Translations under genes and position numbers: made by a program
Shown here: in pieces, positions 35,823-43,809 of the stretch
Layout: every line of letters begins with the position of its first letter
Numbering within the stretch: position 1 is the stretch's first letter
DNA from: an uncultured Muribaculaceae bacterium
GTDB taxonomy: Bacteria; Bacteroidota; Bacteroidia; Bacteroidales; Muribaculaceae
Length of the DNA stretch: 64,000 nucleotides
NCBI GenBank assembly: GCA_910584525.1
Contig: CAJUAT010000003.1
Coordinates: 27,737-91,736, forward strand
Direction: 5' to 3'
Notes under the pieces: generated by a model
The model's database searches: none
Told to the model about the DNA's origin: nothing
The model's input: only the letters and a program-made list of their open reading frames with translations

Positions 35823-36040
35823 TCACAGAACTGAACCGGAACTGCACCGAGAGTTCACAGAACTTTGGCCACACTAATTTACAGAGTGCTCACAGAAGCG
35901 GCAGGGAGAAGATAATTTTGAATTTATGAATGTTGAATTTTGAATTGAGTGTCGCTTGTGTGACTTGCCTCGGAGAGGCAAGACATGGTTAACCCCGCCT
36001 TTACGAGCTGCGACGGCGTCAGCGAGTTAGATGATAGGCT
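35823..36040. repeat. Right copy of the ~220-bp direct repeat flanking the DUF262/ATPase/PLD operon
   Basis: Starts TATCACAGAACTGAACCGGA and follows the left copy (32362-32590) to the palindrome TTGCCTCGGAGAGGCAA and ATGGTTAACCCCGCC, with a shortened end. Just before it, 35745-35820 holds a second partial copy of the first 60 bp with the unit CCGGAACTGCA iterated. Confidence 0.85.
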
Positions 36041-36049
36041 TACCCGACT

Positions 36050-36185
36050 CCCGCGCCGGCAGATAATTCAACATTCAAAATTCAACATTCAACATTATCT
36101 CCGCGCCGGCAGATAATTCAACATTCAACATTATCTCCGCGCCGGCAGATAATTCAACATTCAAAATTCAACATTCAACATTATT
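36050..36185. repeat. Three tandem units of GCCGGCAGATAATTCAACATTC
   Basis: Each unit begins GCGCCGGCAGATAATTCAAC, has one to three copies of ATTCAACATT/ATTCAAAATT, and ends ATTATCTCC. The third unit runs into the coding end of the metallo-hydrolase gene. The first is at 36051, the others at about 36102 and 36138. A similar unit (GAGCCGGCAGATAATTCAAA) occurs at 25180. Confidence 0.8.
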
Positions 36186-36725
36186 TTCGTGTCCGGGGCA
36201 GAGAGTGCGGCCTTCGGCCAGACGGCGTATCAGAGCCTCCGACTCCGCGGCCTGCCGCCTGTCGCCGCCAGGCAGATTCGTCACCGTCTTGACGCCCGGT
36301 ATCAGCGAGTCGCCGCTGAACACATAACTGTCCGTAACCCATGTCACGCAGCTCGCGTTATGTCCCGGCGTGAACACCGCACGCACCGTCAGCCCGTCGC
36401 CAAGCTCCACCGTCTCACCATCAGCGACAGTCACCACACGGACGGCAGGATTCACGCGGTAAGGGACATCCATATACCTCGACATATTCCGGCGATCGTC
36501 AAACAGCATCCCGCGGCCCTCCTCATTGGTATATACCGTAACGTCGGGATTGAGCTCCAGCACTCTGTCGATGCCATAGATATGGTCATAATGCGCATGG
36601 GTGAGAAGCACAGCCTTCACATCAGCGAAACCCTCCCACTCGTCGCCCGGATCCACCAGCACATCCCCAATACGCCAGCACATCGAGCTGAAAAACGAAT
36701 TCACATGCGATGAAATGCCGGTCAT
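36168..36725 (-). CDS. MBL-fold metallo-hydrolase, C-terminus formed by repeat DNA
   Basis: 185 aa of the glyoxalase-II-like metallo-beta-lactamase fold. Metal motif LLTHAHYDHIYG (H-x-H-x-D-H) near residue 45, HNASCVTWV (second His), FSGDSLIPG (bridging Asp), and the late His in LCPGHENN. The start is the ATG at 36725, which overlaps the upstream stop as ATGA and so indicates translational coupling to the LuxE-LuxC gene. The last five codons (NNVEC) are encoded by the tandem repeat at 36050-36185, so the original C-terminus may have been lost. It could be a thioesterase-like hydrolase in the acyl pathway (inference). Confidence 0.83.
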   Translation of the reverse strand: MTGISSHVNSFFSSMCWRIGDVLVDPGDEWEGFADVKAVLLTHAHYDHIYGIDRVLELNPDVTVYTNEEGRGMLFDDRRNMSRYMDVPYRVNPAVRVVTVADGETVELGDGLTVRAVFTPGHNASCVTWVTDSYVFSGDSLIPGVKTVTNLPGGDRRQAAESEALIRRLAEGRTLCPGHENNVEC

Positions 36726-39193
36726 ACCGTCGGACCGTAAAGAGTGTTCCATCTTACAAGCCTGTCAATCAAGAACATACCGTCCCACGGCATCTCGAAG
36801 TTGAGCATTCTTCCTATACGTGGCAAGCGCTCCACTCCCTTGGCAGTGGCCACATCGGCAAACTGAATCGCCTTGTTTATCGACGCCGCAATGCCTACAC
36901 TCTGTATGTACGGCTCTATATATGGAAGAGTGTCCATGATGGAATCAACAGTATGGACAAAAAGCACGCGTGAATATACCGGTTTCTCGAGAGTCATTTC
37001 CGGATCCAGCAACACAGTCCATGACAACGTGTCGCTGCCATATGCTTTGCCTTTGAAATCATATACACCGCGAATGGAATGGATGGCGGATATTTCTTCA
37101 ACGCTCATTCTCCCTTTCGGAATCTGCAATTCGGTCTTCGGAAAGACTTCCGCCAAAATCTCACAGAATCGTTCGGGTGTTATATTTCCCCCATTTTCAA
37201 TATATACATTATGAGGGGAAGCGCAACCATACTGGTCAAACACGGCAACATCCACGGTAAGTCTGCGGGCTAATTTCCGGGCATCATGTTCCGACTCAAG
37301 TGCTTCTCGTCCAACTACCGCCATGGAGAGCCTGGGACCGAATACCACTGTCTGAGAGTCTATTTTTGAAGGATAACCGGCAACGGTTGCCACAGCTTCC
37401 TTGCCTCCCCATGCCACGCGAACATCCGCCGACTTGGACATCAATTCCGCAATCTTTTCTGACGTGCGCGGGAAATACACCACAGCCACACTGGAAGCGA
37501 CATCGGCTCCTTTCAATACGGAATTGTCGGGAAGTGTAACCTCAACTTCTTCGAAAGCCTGCATCAAGCCCGAAAAGACACCGCCATCCTTCGCGGCTAC
37601 CTTTATTAAATTGGCATTTTTGGTAATGATAGCCTGCACAAGGGCAAACATGCCCAGTATCTGTACATTGCCGGCCATCCAGTGACACACGAGTCCTCGC
37701 GGATTTGCCTTGAGGTAATGAGAATCAGAGTCGGCAAAAGGATTGAAGCCGTCGGCATAGGCTATGTTGCCTCTCAGACCTTCTTTGGCCATCTGCAGCA
37801 GATGCCGCTCCGAACACCATTGCGAAAGAAACAGACGGCCTTTGTCGCGCAGAAAGTCATATCTCCGGTCCTTGAGCCATATCTCGGCAACTTTCCCTAT
37901 AATGGCTGCAAGCCCTTCTATCGGTTGCCGGGAAAGCCATTCCTGTCGACTCCGCAGCGTGGATATTATTTCATCCAGCTGTGCCGCCGGACTGTCAATG
38001 CTGATTTCTCCTTTGAAGTACTGTATGTCCAGCTCATCGGCGGAGTTCCCGTTTTTCTGCGATGCCTTGAACATCAGTTTTGCCGATAAAATATCGCCGC
38101 AGCCTCTTGCCTCGGCCTTTTTCATACGGCCTACAATCCGAAATCTTGTCCCCGGACGTCCGTAAGGACACTCGCCGGACTCTATTATGCCTATGTCGTC
38201 GGTCAATACCGCATTGCCGGGATATGAATGGGGGACAGGGGAAATAAACTCCAGCATTCCCTCCTTGCCGGGAGGTAGTACAGATTTTGACGCCACATCG
38301 CGTGCCAAAACCCTCACGTAGCTCGACGTATGCTTACATCCACACGGGCAATCGGGAAAGTTAATGCCCATCTGCTCGGTGAAACCGTATATGTCAATCA
38401 CATCCTCAGGTGCAATGCCGAATGCTTCTGATAAACGGCGGTTGAAGAACGATTTGTCTATTTTTTCCGACTCCAGCTTCTTCCAGCCTCCTATATGTAT
38501 TATCTTAGAGCCTTCGGGCAACCGGATGTGCTCTCCGCTTTCTTCTATGGATCTCAGCACATTCTGATACAGAATGTAGGTAAATCCAAATACTACCACA
38601 GGCTGTTCCGCTGGCAACGACGATAAAAAATCATTTATACCGTGAATGTCGAAATGAGAAATGCCGTCATCATCGGTCCTCAGGAAGTAATCCGTTTTTG
38701 AAGCAAACTTAAGATACCCCGTGACGGCGGCAAAACGAGCGCCGAGCATCTTGCGGGCCATTCCTCCGGCTCGCGGGTCTATGTCCATGATAAGGAACGG
38801 AACTCTCGTCTTGCCAATAAATTCCGACATGACTCTGACCATGGCCTTGGCCTGACGCTTGGCCGTGATTTTGTCGACCATGATGGTCGACGGCACTCCT
38901 GATGTGGCCGACGACTGCAGCGACATCTTGATATCATCTGCCGGTACCGACGACAGCCTGGAGCCAAGATCCTTGAATACGCTTACCGCTACCGGCGGTA
39001 TCTTCTCGATGTCTCCGTCCCATTCCTGCGGATTGAATCCTTTCGTGTCGCAGAAACGCCGATACATGGAGTTGTTGTCGTAATGAAAGCTTAACTCCCG
39101 GCGTAGAGATTCCGTATACAATTCCTCGGCCTCTGCTGAACCGTCGTATGCGCTTAACGTCAGCAACTCTTCTGTATAGTCAGTTGTCTCCAT
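36722..39193 (-). CDS. LuxE-LuxC fusion: acyl-protein synthetase plus acyl-CoA reductase
   Basis: 823 aa. Residues 1 to about 370 match LuxE, an adenylate-forming acyl-protein synthetase: LSFHYDNNSMYRRFCD, SLQSSATSGVPSTIMVD, DVIDIYGFTEQMG, and a cysteine-rich NFPDCPCGCKHTSSYVRV. Residues from about 400 match LuxC, the NADPH-dependent acyl reductase: LKANPRGLVCHWMAGNVQIL, FALVQAIITKNANLIKVAAKD, VFDQYGCASPHNVYIENGG (catalytic Cys). In bioluminescence these are two proteins turning fatty acid into aldehyde; here they are one chain. It overlaps the ligase gene by 14 bp. With the ACPs and KAS III genes it suggests reduction of a pathway-made acyl chain to an aldehyde. Confidence 0.88.
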   Translation of the reverse strand: METTDYTEELLTLSAYDGSAEAEELYTESLRRELSFHYDNNSMYRRFCDTKGFNPQEWDGDIEKIPPVAVSVFKDLGSRLSSVPADDIKMSLQSSATSGVPSTIMVDKITAKRQAKAMVRVMSEFIGKTRVPFLIMDIDPRAGGMARKMLGARFAAVTGYLKFASKTDYFLRTDDDGISHFDIHGINDFLSSLPAEQPVVVFGFTYILYQNVLRSIEESGEHIRLPEGSKIIHIGGWKKLESEKIDKSFFNRRLSEAFGIAPEDVIDIYGFTEQMGINFPDCPCGCKHTSSYVRVLARDVASKSVLPPGKEGMLEFISPVPHSYPGNAVLTDDIGIIESGECPYGRPGTRFRIVGRMKKAEARGCGDILSAKLMFKASQKNGNSADELDIQYFKGEISIDSPAAQLDEIISTLRSRQEWLSRQPIEGLAAIIGKVAEIWLKDRRYDFLRDKGRLFLSQWCSERHLLQMAKEGLRGNIAYADGFNPFADSDSHYLKANPRGLVCHWMAGNVQILGMFALVQAIITKNANLIKVAAKDGGVFSGLMQAFEEVEVTLPDNSVLKGADVASSVAVVYFPRTSEKIAELMSKSADVRVAWGGKEAVATVAGYPSKIDSQTVVFGPRLSMAVVGREALESEHDARKLARRLTVDVAVFDQYGCASPHNVYIENGGNITPERFCEILAEVFPKTELQIPKGRMSVEEISAIHSIRGVYDFKGKAYGSDTLSWTVLLDPEMTLEKPVYSRVLFVHTVDSIMDTLPYIEPYIQSVGIAASINKAIQFADVATAKGVERLPRIGRMLNFEMPWDGMFLIDRLVRWNTLYGPTV

Positions 39194-40649
39194 TATTTAG
39201 AACGCGTTCCTTTAGTTTCAACCTTTGAATTTTGCCTGATGAAGTGCGAGGTATTTCCCTGACCCGTTCTATGATGGCCGGCTGCTTGTAGTTTTCAAGC
39301 TCTTTCGACAATCCTTCTTTTATTGATGCGTCGGAAATGGCCTCCGAGGCAACTATACATGCTTTCACTACCTCACCAAAAACTGGGTCGGGCGATGCCA
39401 CACATGCACAGTCGGTGATACCCTCAATCTGCAGGAGTTTCTGCTCCACTTCCAGTGGATTCACTTTTTTCCCTCCCACGTTTATCATTTCCTTGTTGCG
39501 GCCTTTCAGCGACAGCCAGCCATCTTTCGACATCGAGCCCCAGTCGCCTGTGCGAAACCATTCGCCAAAGAAGTCTTTTCTGAAGTATTCCTCAGTTTGT
39601 CCCCAATAGCTGTCGCATACGTGTGCCCCTTTCACGCATACCTCTCCATCGGTATCTGATTCCTGCTTTTCCCCATCGGGGGAGAATATGGCTATCTCGA
39701 CATTGGGCGCTGCTTTACCAGCAGTGTCGATATGCGCCTTGTCGGAGTGAAACTCAATAAAAGCGCTGCGGGAAGCCTCTGTAAGTCCATAATGCATGCA
39801 TATGCGGGTATCGGGCAGCAGTCGCATAAGGTGCTGTTTTTCTTCCAAAGGCAACGGTGCCGACCCCATCTCTATGTACCTCAACGTAGAGGCATATTGG
39901 CCAAGCCGGTCTCCGCTCATTTTGCTGATGTATGCCCAGCTGGCAGGCACCATGCCAAAGCCTGTGACCTTATAATCCTCCAGGGACTTGTAGAATTTCT
40001 TCATGCTCGCGAACCCGGCGAGCAACACAACTGTTCCTCCCGAAGCAAGCACGCAGCGAAGTCTACCTAAACCGAAGGAATGGCTTATCGGCAACGCTAT
40101 CAGTTCCACATCCTCCGGGCCATTGCCTATGAAGGTGTTGATGTTGTCGGCTGCCGCAGCTTCATTGTCGGCTGTCAGTGCAACTCCTTTGGCCAATCCG
40201 GTGGTTCCTGTGGTGAAGAGTATGTCGGATATGGATTCTCCCTCCGGAAATCCGAAGCTCGTGTCCATATCCGTAAAGTCTATGTCGTTAAAAGAGCGTA
40301 TCTCAATTCCTGAGGCATTGCGCAATGTGCCGATGCACAGTTTGGGTGCTGAAAGCTCCATGATAAGCTTCAACCTGTCGGTATTGGTCTCCGGATCTAT
40401 CGGTACCGCTGTCATTCCGGCCATATGAAGACCGAAATATGCAGGTATGAACAGAGTGTCCTTGGAAGCCGACAACAGTACCCTGTCACCTGCCACAAGT
40501 CCTTGCCGGCGATACCAGGTGGCTGCCGACTCAATTTGCCGCCATAATTCAGCGTAGGTCACAACTGCGCCGCTGACTGCATCTATTATGGCCGCCTTTT
40601 CCTGATGCCTGACAGAATTGTCGTATATACGTCTTTCAACTGACAACAT
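39180..40649 (-). CDS. Acyl-AMP ligase (class I adenylate-forming enzyme)
   Basis: 489 aa. Motifs: P-loop ILFTTGTTGLAKGVALT near residue 150, MHYGLTEASRSAF, EWFRTGDWGSMSKDGWLSLKGRNKEMINVGGKKVNPLEVEQ (hinge), and the C-terminal catalytic Lys in RTSSGKIQRLKL. It activates a carboxylic acid with ATP and hands it to a thiol, most likely the ACP encoded 1 bp upstream (40649-40882). The substrate is unknown. It overlaps the ACP stop and the LuxE-LuxC start, so the three are tightly coupled. Confidence 0.93.
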   Translation of the reverse strand: MLSVERRIYDNSVRHQEKAAIIDAVSGAVVTYAELWRQIESAATWYRRQGLVAGDRVLLSASKDTLFIPAYFGLHMAGMTAVPIDPETNTDRLKLIMELSAPKLCIGTLRNASGIEIRSFNDIDFTDMDTSFGFPEGESISDILFTTGTTGLAKGVALTADNEAAAADNINTFIGNGPEDVELIALPISHSFGLGRLRCVLASGGTVVLLAGFASMKKFYKSLEDYKVTGFGMVPASWAYISKMSGDRLGQYASTLRYIEMGSAPLPLEEKQHLMRLLPDTRICMHYGLTEASRSAFIEFHSDKAHIDTAGKAAPNVEIAIFSPDGEKQESDTDGEVCVKGAHVCDSYWGQTEEYFRKDFFGEWFRTGDWGSMSKDGWLSLKGRNKEMINVGGKKVNPLEVEQKLLQIEGITDCACVASPDPVFGEVVKACIVASEAISDASIKEGLSKELENYKQPAIIERVREIPRTSSGKIQRLKLKERVLNNGDN

Positions 40650-40882
40650 TATCCTACCTTCTCTTCTACGGCCTTTACAATATCGGCCACATCCTCGATA
40701 TCCATCATCTCCTCAGGCTCGAAGTTGATATCGAAAGCCTCTTCGACATTGGAGAGGATTGTAAGATGACCCATGGAGTCCCAACCGGCAAAATCTCCGA
40801 TGGAGGTTTCCTCCTTGATGTTCGAAGCCTCTGTTTCGCATACTTCGGCTACTATTTCCAGTACCTTGTCTTTGATTTCCAT
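40649..40882 (-). CDS. Acyl carrier protein 2 of the cluster
   Basis: 77 aa, four-helix carrier protein. The phosphopantetheine site is Ser36 in FAGWDSMGHLTIL (canonical D-S-M). Helix 3 and the tail are typical (EEMMDIEDVADIVKAVEEK). It carries acyl groups as thioesters between the ligase, KAS III and reductase. It lies directly between the transketolase-like C subunit (stop adjacent to its start) and the ligase (1-bp overlap). Confidence 0.93.
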   Translation of the reverse strand: MEIKDKVLEIVAEVCETEASNIKEETSIGDFAGWDSMGHLTILSNVEEAFDINFEPEEMMDIEDVADIVKAVEEKVG

Positions 40883-41821
40883 TTATCGTATTGTTTTTAT
40901 AATTCGTTCTGCAATTTGATCTGGCATCAGACCTGACTGTTCCAGCAAGTAGCTGTATGAACCGGGAGTGGGGTAGTCGTTCTCTACAGCTATCTTAACC
41001 AGCTTGGCGCCATATGGTGACAACACATCGGCAACAGCATCTCCCAGACCTCCTGTTTTTCTGTGTTCCTCTACTGTGACAGTCATGGGAATGTCTAAAT
41101 CTATTGCATCCGGATTCAGAGGTCTTACAGTTCTGGCATTGAAGAGTCGGGCACTGATTCCTTTTTCTTTCAATATATTCACAGCTTCCAATGAGTTCTT
41201 TACCATGCTTCCGGTTGAGATAATGTTTACATCCGTGCCATCAGTAAGAATACAATTCTCATTATTCAGATTCGGGGCCAGCTGAGTCTCTTTCATCCCG
41301 TTCAAGCGAATGTATACCGGACCATCGTGAACCAAAGCTTCCTCCAGAGCCGTGACAGCCTCTATCGGATTGGCCGGACAGGCAATCGCCATATTTGGAA
41401 TTGTGCGCATCAAGGCTATGTCTTCCAATGCATAATGGGTGTTGCCCATCATAGTGAGGCCAAATCCCGATGATATTCCCACAAGTATCAGAGGGACACC
41501 CATATAACCGCAGAACTGACGTATCGGCTCATATGCCCGCATTGTGATAAAGCATGCTTGAGCCACACATATCACTCGCTTGCCTGTCTCGGCTATGCCT
41601 GCCGCCATGCCAATCATGTTCTGCTCGGCTATGCCTGCATTTAGAAAATGGTCAGGATATTTTGCCTTGAATGAATCGAGCCCGGCCGGGTAGGCCTGAT
41701 CTGCGGTGATGACCATGATTTCCGGATGTGATTCAATCAATCCGGGCAGACATAGCCCTAACATTGATGTCGATTGCCCGAACATCATCATCTGCTTTAT
41801 GCTTTTGTCGTCAATCTTCAT
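40883..41821 (-). CDS. Transketolase-like C-terminal subunit
   Basis: 312 aa, comprising the pyrimidine-binding domain of TPP enzymes (LNAGIAEQNMIGMAAGIAETGKRV, with the conserved Glu) and the C-terminal domain (DGPVYIRLNG, VTVEEHRKTGGLGDAVADVL). It needs the partner encoded just upstream (11-bp overlap) to make a split transketolase. Such pairs move two-carbon ketol units; in some natural-product routes related TPP pairs load a C2 unit onto a carrier protein. Neighbouring ACP genes make that possible here (inference). Confidence 0.9.
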   Translation of the reverse strand: MKIDDKSIKQMMMFGQSTSMLGLCLPGLIESHPEIMVITADQAYPAGLDSFKAKYPDHFLNAGIAEQNMIGMAAGIAETGKRVICVAQACFITMRAYEPIRQFCGYMGVPLILVGISSGFGLTMMGNTHYALEDIALMRTIPNMAIACPANPIEAVTALEEALVHDGPVYIRLNGMKETQLAPNLNNENCILTDGTDVNIISTGSMVKNSLEAVNILKEKGISARLFNARTVRPLNPDAIDLDIPMTVTVEEHRKTGGLGDAVADVLSPYGAKLVKIAVENDYPTPGSYSYLLEQSGLMPDQIAERIIKTIR

Positions 41822-42617
41822 AATATGCTTCTGTCTGAGCTACGGCTTTGCTATACTTCTTGTCGGTCATCACGCCAAAGTGTGATTCTTTTGTATTGGT
41901 AAGGAAATCGATGCCATTACCTTTTACTGTCGTGGCGATTACTGCTTTCGGCTTGTCTCCAATCGGATGGGAATATGCCTCAAAGAGACTGTCAATGTCG
42001 TGACCGTTGACTTCGTACACATCAAAGCCGAAAGCCTCAAGTTTATCTTTCACACTGCCAAGCGACATTACTTCATCCGTGGAGCCGTCAATCTGAGCGT
42101 TGTTTCTATCGACAGTCACCGTCAGATTTGACAGATGATAATTTGCGGCACTCATCAACGCTTCCCATACAATTCCTTCGTCAAGCTCTCCATCGCCAAC
42201 TATGCAGTGTACTTTTGTTTCAGGACTGTAATTTTTCAAGACGTAGGCCTGACCGACCGCATAACTCAATCCAAGCCCAAGGGAACCTCCCGATACTTCT
42301 ATGCCACGAGAAATATCACGTGTGGGATGCACGTGCAAGCCTTCAGAATCCCGGTCAAAGGAATTGATTAAGTCATCATCAATCAAGCCTTTCTGCCACA
42401 TGGCGGTATAAAGGCTCAATGCACCATGTCCTTTACTGAGAATCAGCCTATCGCGGTCGGTATTACCTGTAAAGTTGAGTATGTCGGCAAGTACGACAAA
42501 TATTTCAACACATGATAAGGCACCGCCGACATGCACGCCATTGGGTGACGCATTATGGGCAAGTTCCAATATTTTCTTTTTCATGGCATATGCCATGTCG
42601 CGATGTCGTTTCTCCAT
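41811..42617 (-). CDS. Transketolase-like N-terminal subunit
   Basis: 268 aa with the TPP diphosphate-binding domain: HVGGALSCVEIFVVLADILNF, LSKGHGALSLYTAMWQKGLI, and the GDG...N motif HCIVGDGELDEGIVWEALMSAANYHLSNLTVTVDRNNAQ (Mg-TPP). It ends before the pyrimidine domain, which is in the next gene. Split transketolases of this size occur in archaea and in specialised sugar or antibiotic clusters rather than in central metabolism. It sits within the acyl-chain gene set, 6 bp downstream of an SDR gene. Confidence 0.9.
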   Translation of the reverse strand: MEKRHRDMAYAMKKKILELAHNASPNGVHVGGALSCVEIFVVLADILNFTGNTDRDRLILSKGHGALSLYTAMWQKGLIDDDLINSFDRDSEGLHVHPTRDISRGIEVSGGSLGLGLSYAVGQAYVLKNYSPETKVHCIVGDGELDEGIVWEALMSAANYHLSNLTVTVDRNNAQIDGSTDEVMSLGSVKDKLEAFGFDVYEVNGHDIDSLFEAYSHPIGDKPKAVIATTVKGNGIDFLTNTKESHFGVMTDKKYSKAVAQTEAYYED

Positions 42618-42623
42618 AATAAT

Positions 42624-43367
42624 TTATATTCCGCCATCGGCGCGAATAACTTGACCTGTAACATACGACGATTCATCGGATGCAAGAAATGCGGCCAGAG
42701 AGGCAATTTCTTTCGGGTCGCCGACCCTGAAAAGGGTCGGCGACCCGAAAGTGCCGGTAAGCATTTCCGGATCCATGTCTTTTGTCATATCTGTGCTTAT
42801 GATGCCCGGTGCTATTGCGTTAACTCGTATATGTATGGACGCCAGTTCTTTGGCCCAACATTTTGTGGCGTACATCAAAGATGCTTTTGATGCTCCATAT
42901 ACCGTGTTTCCTACCGACCCGTCGATTCCAGCTATTGAACCCATATTGATTACTGAGGCTCCTTTTGCCTTCATCATCGGCTTCAGCAGATATTGGGTAA
43001 TCAGCACGGGGCTGAAATAGTTAACCTGAAAAGTGTGTTTCAGTGAATCCGGTTTGACTTTCATCAAGCCGGGATATTCACACACACCTGCATTGTTGAC
43101 AAGAATATGTATCGGAACTTTCAACCCTATAATCTCTTTCAATCCAGATTTTACCGACTCTTCATCAGCAAGATCCATACTGACAATTGAAATCTTATTG
43201 CCGTACTTAATGGAGATATTTTTGAAGTCCTCAACAACGGATTCTGCAGCATTACGGATGCACGCTATGACGTTGGCTCCTTCTTCTGCGAATTTCTCAA
43301 GTATGGCATGGCCGATACCTCGGTTGCATCCCGTTATAACAGCCCATTTCCCCTCAAGATTCTTCAT
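42624..43367 (-). CDS. Short-chain dehydrogenase/reductase (FabG-like)
   Basis: 247 aa classical SDR. Cofactor loop VITGCNRGIGHAIL, NNAG in HILVNNAGVCEY, catalytic Ser in NMGSIAGIDGSVGNTVYGASKASL (Y-x-x-x-K) and IAPGIISTDMTKDM. Likely reduces a 3-ketoacyl-ACP or a keto-sugar made by the neighbouring enzymes. It overlaps the VOC gene by 14 bp. A 20-bp inverted repeat-like segment (GGGTCGCCGACCCTGAAAAGGG then TCGGCGACCC around 42717-42745) lies within its 3' coding end and encodes SPTLFRVGDP. Confidence 0.92.
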   Translation of the reverse strand: MKNLEGKWAVITGCNRGIGHAILEKFAEEGANVIACIRNAAESVVEDFKNISIKYGNKISIVSMDLADEESVKSGLKEIIGLKVPIHILVNNAGVCEYPGLMKVKPDSLKHTFQVNYFSPVLITQYLLKPMMKAKGASVINMGSIAGIDGSVGNTVYGASKASLMYATKCWAKELASIHIRVNAIAPGIISTDMTKDMDPEMLTGTFGSPTLFRVGDPKEIASLAAFLASDESSYVTGQVIRADGGI

Positions 43368-43809
43368 CAGTTCCTTGCTTTATCACATTCTCGTTTTCAA
43401 CCAATTCAATTAATCCGTATTCCCGATTGTATAAGAAACATACTTTACAACCGGGCATACCTACTGACGGAACCGGTCTGCCTGTTGGCATAAAACGTAG
43501 CTTTTTCAATCGCTTTATTGCATCTGATATATCATCGACACCATAACATATATGGTAGGGTGAGACCCCTGATTTGGCAAGAATCTTATTAGTTGGGGAA
43601 TTTTCATCTACACCTTCAATAAGTTCTATCTTTGGGAAGCCATTTTGGGTGTAAAAACAGGCTCTGACATTCTGTTTGGGGTCATAGGCGGTTTCAATTG
43701 TCCTTTGCCATCCTGTAGCCTCATAGAATTTACTTGTGGTCTCAATGTCGTTTACCGCTACCCCAATATGATGGAATCGGAAACCTTCTATGTCAAGCGG
43801 CGTAATCAT
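43354..43809 (-). CDS. VOC-superfamily (glyoxalase/epimerase-like) protein
   Basis: 151 aa from the ATG at 43809, which overlaps the KAS III stop as ATGA. Two VOC half-modules are visible: FRFHHIGVAVNDIETTSKFYEATGW and SPYHICYGVDDISDAIKRLKKL, with His and Glu metal ligands (KIELIEG; GLIELVEN). It resembles methylmalonyl-CoA epimerase and lactoylglutathione lyase. In this cluster it could epimerise or isomerise a thioester-bound intermediate (inference). The longer frame beginning MSAIDRNR would overlap KAS III by 28 bp and is less likely. Confidence 0.85.
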   Translation of the reverse strand: MITPLDIEGFRFHHIGVAVNDIETTSKFYEATGWQRTIETAYDPKQNVRACFYTQNGFPKIELIEGVDENSPTNKILAKSGVSPYHICYGVDDISDAIKRLKKLRFMPTGRPVPSVGMPGCKVCFLYNREYGLIELVENENVIKQGTDEES

